Assembly: GCA_963698645.1 (NCBI GenBank)
Contig: CAVORP010000009.1
Span: 248,001-312,000 of the forward strand
Reading direction: 5' to 3'
Length of the DNA stretch: 64,000 nucleotides
Source of the DNA: Ovoidimarina sp963698645
Lineage (GTDB): Bacteria; Pseudomonadota; Alphaproteobacteria; Rhodobacterales; Rhodobacteraceae
The position numbers and the translations under genes were made by a program. This document shows positions 63,615-64,000 of this stretch, one piece after another. Position 1 is the first letter of the stretch. The number at the start of each line of letters is the position of its first letter. The notes beneath the pieces are model-generated. The model searched no databases, was not told the origin of the DNA, and saw nothing but the letters and a program-made list of their open reading frames with translations.

Positions 63615-64000
63615 TGATCCCGGAAGGCCATTTGAAGTGCCTTGGCAGAGGTCTTCCTGACGATAGGGTTTGCCCAGCACCGGATATTCCTTGCCGACCC
63701 TGCCATCCTTCAGCATGGCCTCCGAGAACCCGGATGTCAGGAGAATGCGGACGTCCGGGAAGGTTTCGCCAACGCGCCGGGCAAGATCGTAGCCGGTCAT
63801 TGTGCCGGGCATGACCAGATCGCTGAAGACAAGGTCGATATCCCCCTCTTTGCACAGCATGTCCCACGCCGCGTCGGCGTCAGGCGCGGTGCGGCAGCGA
63901 TAACCCAGCGCCGTGACCCGGATTTCCGACAGCCGCCGGACGCGCGGATCGTCTTCGACAACCAGAACGAGCTGGCCGTCGCCGCGTGCGAGATCGGCGG
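63611..64000 (-). CDS. Hybrid sensor kinase, C-terminal receiver domain (partial)
   Basis: Only the last 130 codons or so are inside the window. Receiver domain: LVLVVEDDPRVRRLSEIRVTALGYRC, LVFSDLVMPGTMTGYDLARRV (phospho-acceptor Asp), ILLTSGFSE and LGKPYRQEDLAKAL (conserved Lys-Pro). One +1 insertion near 63643; the corrected end is QMAFRDH at 63611. The pattern, with a GKPY..EDL ending, is that of receiver domains fused to the end of histidine kinases. Kinase and sensor parts lie beyond 64000. Confidence 0.78.

Overview
The window is a high-GC stretch of an alphaproteobacterial chromosome. Its content points to the Rhodobacterales (Roseobacter/Rhodobacter/Paracoccus-type): a tauR-xsc taurine locus with TauR boxes of the Rhodobacter kind, a phnW-phnA-phnY aminoethylphosphonate locus, two TRAP carriers, a TctABC carrier, DUF2254 and YHS proteins, and dense ATGA/GTGA-coupled operons. 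I see no insertion sequences, phage genes, CRISPR arrays or rRNA. There is one tRNA, tRNA-Ala(CGC).

Layout. (1) 1-3889: a small oxidative operon (FAD-linked oxidase, two tandem flavodoxin-fold reductases, a 2OG-Fe(II) oxygenase, a creatininase-family amidase). (2) 3958-8379: unrelated housekeeping or hypothetical genes (DUF2235 hydrolase, tRNA-Ala, DUF2254 membrane protein, a DUF4274-like protein, a YHS protein). (3) 8466-12990: sulfonate module tauR-xsc-ackA. Sulfoacetaldehyde plus phosphate gives acetyl phosphate and sulfite; AckA makes ATP from acetyl phosphate. (4) 12987-20108: C2-phosphonate module, with a divergent LysR regulator, then phnW, phnA, phnY, a PbfA-like hydroxy-aminoethylphosphonate lyase and a DMT permease. 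(5) 20111-30959, minus strand: a Dpp/Opp-type ABC importer whose last gene is a phosphonate-monoester-hydrolase-like sulfatase, preceded by an enolase-superfamily enzyme and a GMC oxidoreductase. (6) 31134-38957: glutaryl-CoA dehydrogenase, Gfo/Idh dehydrogenase, LysR, DUF1445 protein, a first TRAP carrier, DUF2848. (7) 38967-46988, minus strand: an eight-gene, mostly translationally coupled hydrolase operon (CE4 deacetylase, amidase, alpha/beta hydrolase, cysteine hydrolase, HpcH/HpaI aldolase, OsmC, amidohydrolase, aldehyde dehydrogenase). (8) 47114-52351, plus strand: XRE-cupin regulator, second TRAP carrier, XdhC and a MobA-like cytidylyltransferase. (9) 52375-61664, minus strand: a two-subunit molybdenum hydroxylase, OsmC, an LVIVD beta-propeller protein, TctA-TctB-TctC, a TauE permease and a 4,5-dihydroxyphthalate-decarboxylase-like protein. 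(10) 62038-64000: a Crp/Fnr regulator, an OmpR-type response regulator and the end of a hybrid kinase.

Working model. Regions 7-9 look like one catabolic island. Carriers import a carboxylated, probably N-containing compound; the molybdenum enzyme (with its own maturation genes) hydroxylates it; the amide and C-N hydrolases and the aldehyde dehydrogenase break it down. Near-identical inverted repeats upstream of both divergent units suggest that the XRE-cupin protein controls regions 7 and 8. The substrate is unknown.

Caution. More than twenty genes are interrupted by single-base frameshifts. Nearly all are +1 insertions outside homopolymers, and they are clustered in patches. I read these as uncorrected long-read sequencing insertions, not gene decay, and give each such gene its full reconstructed span.
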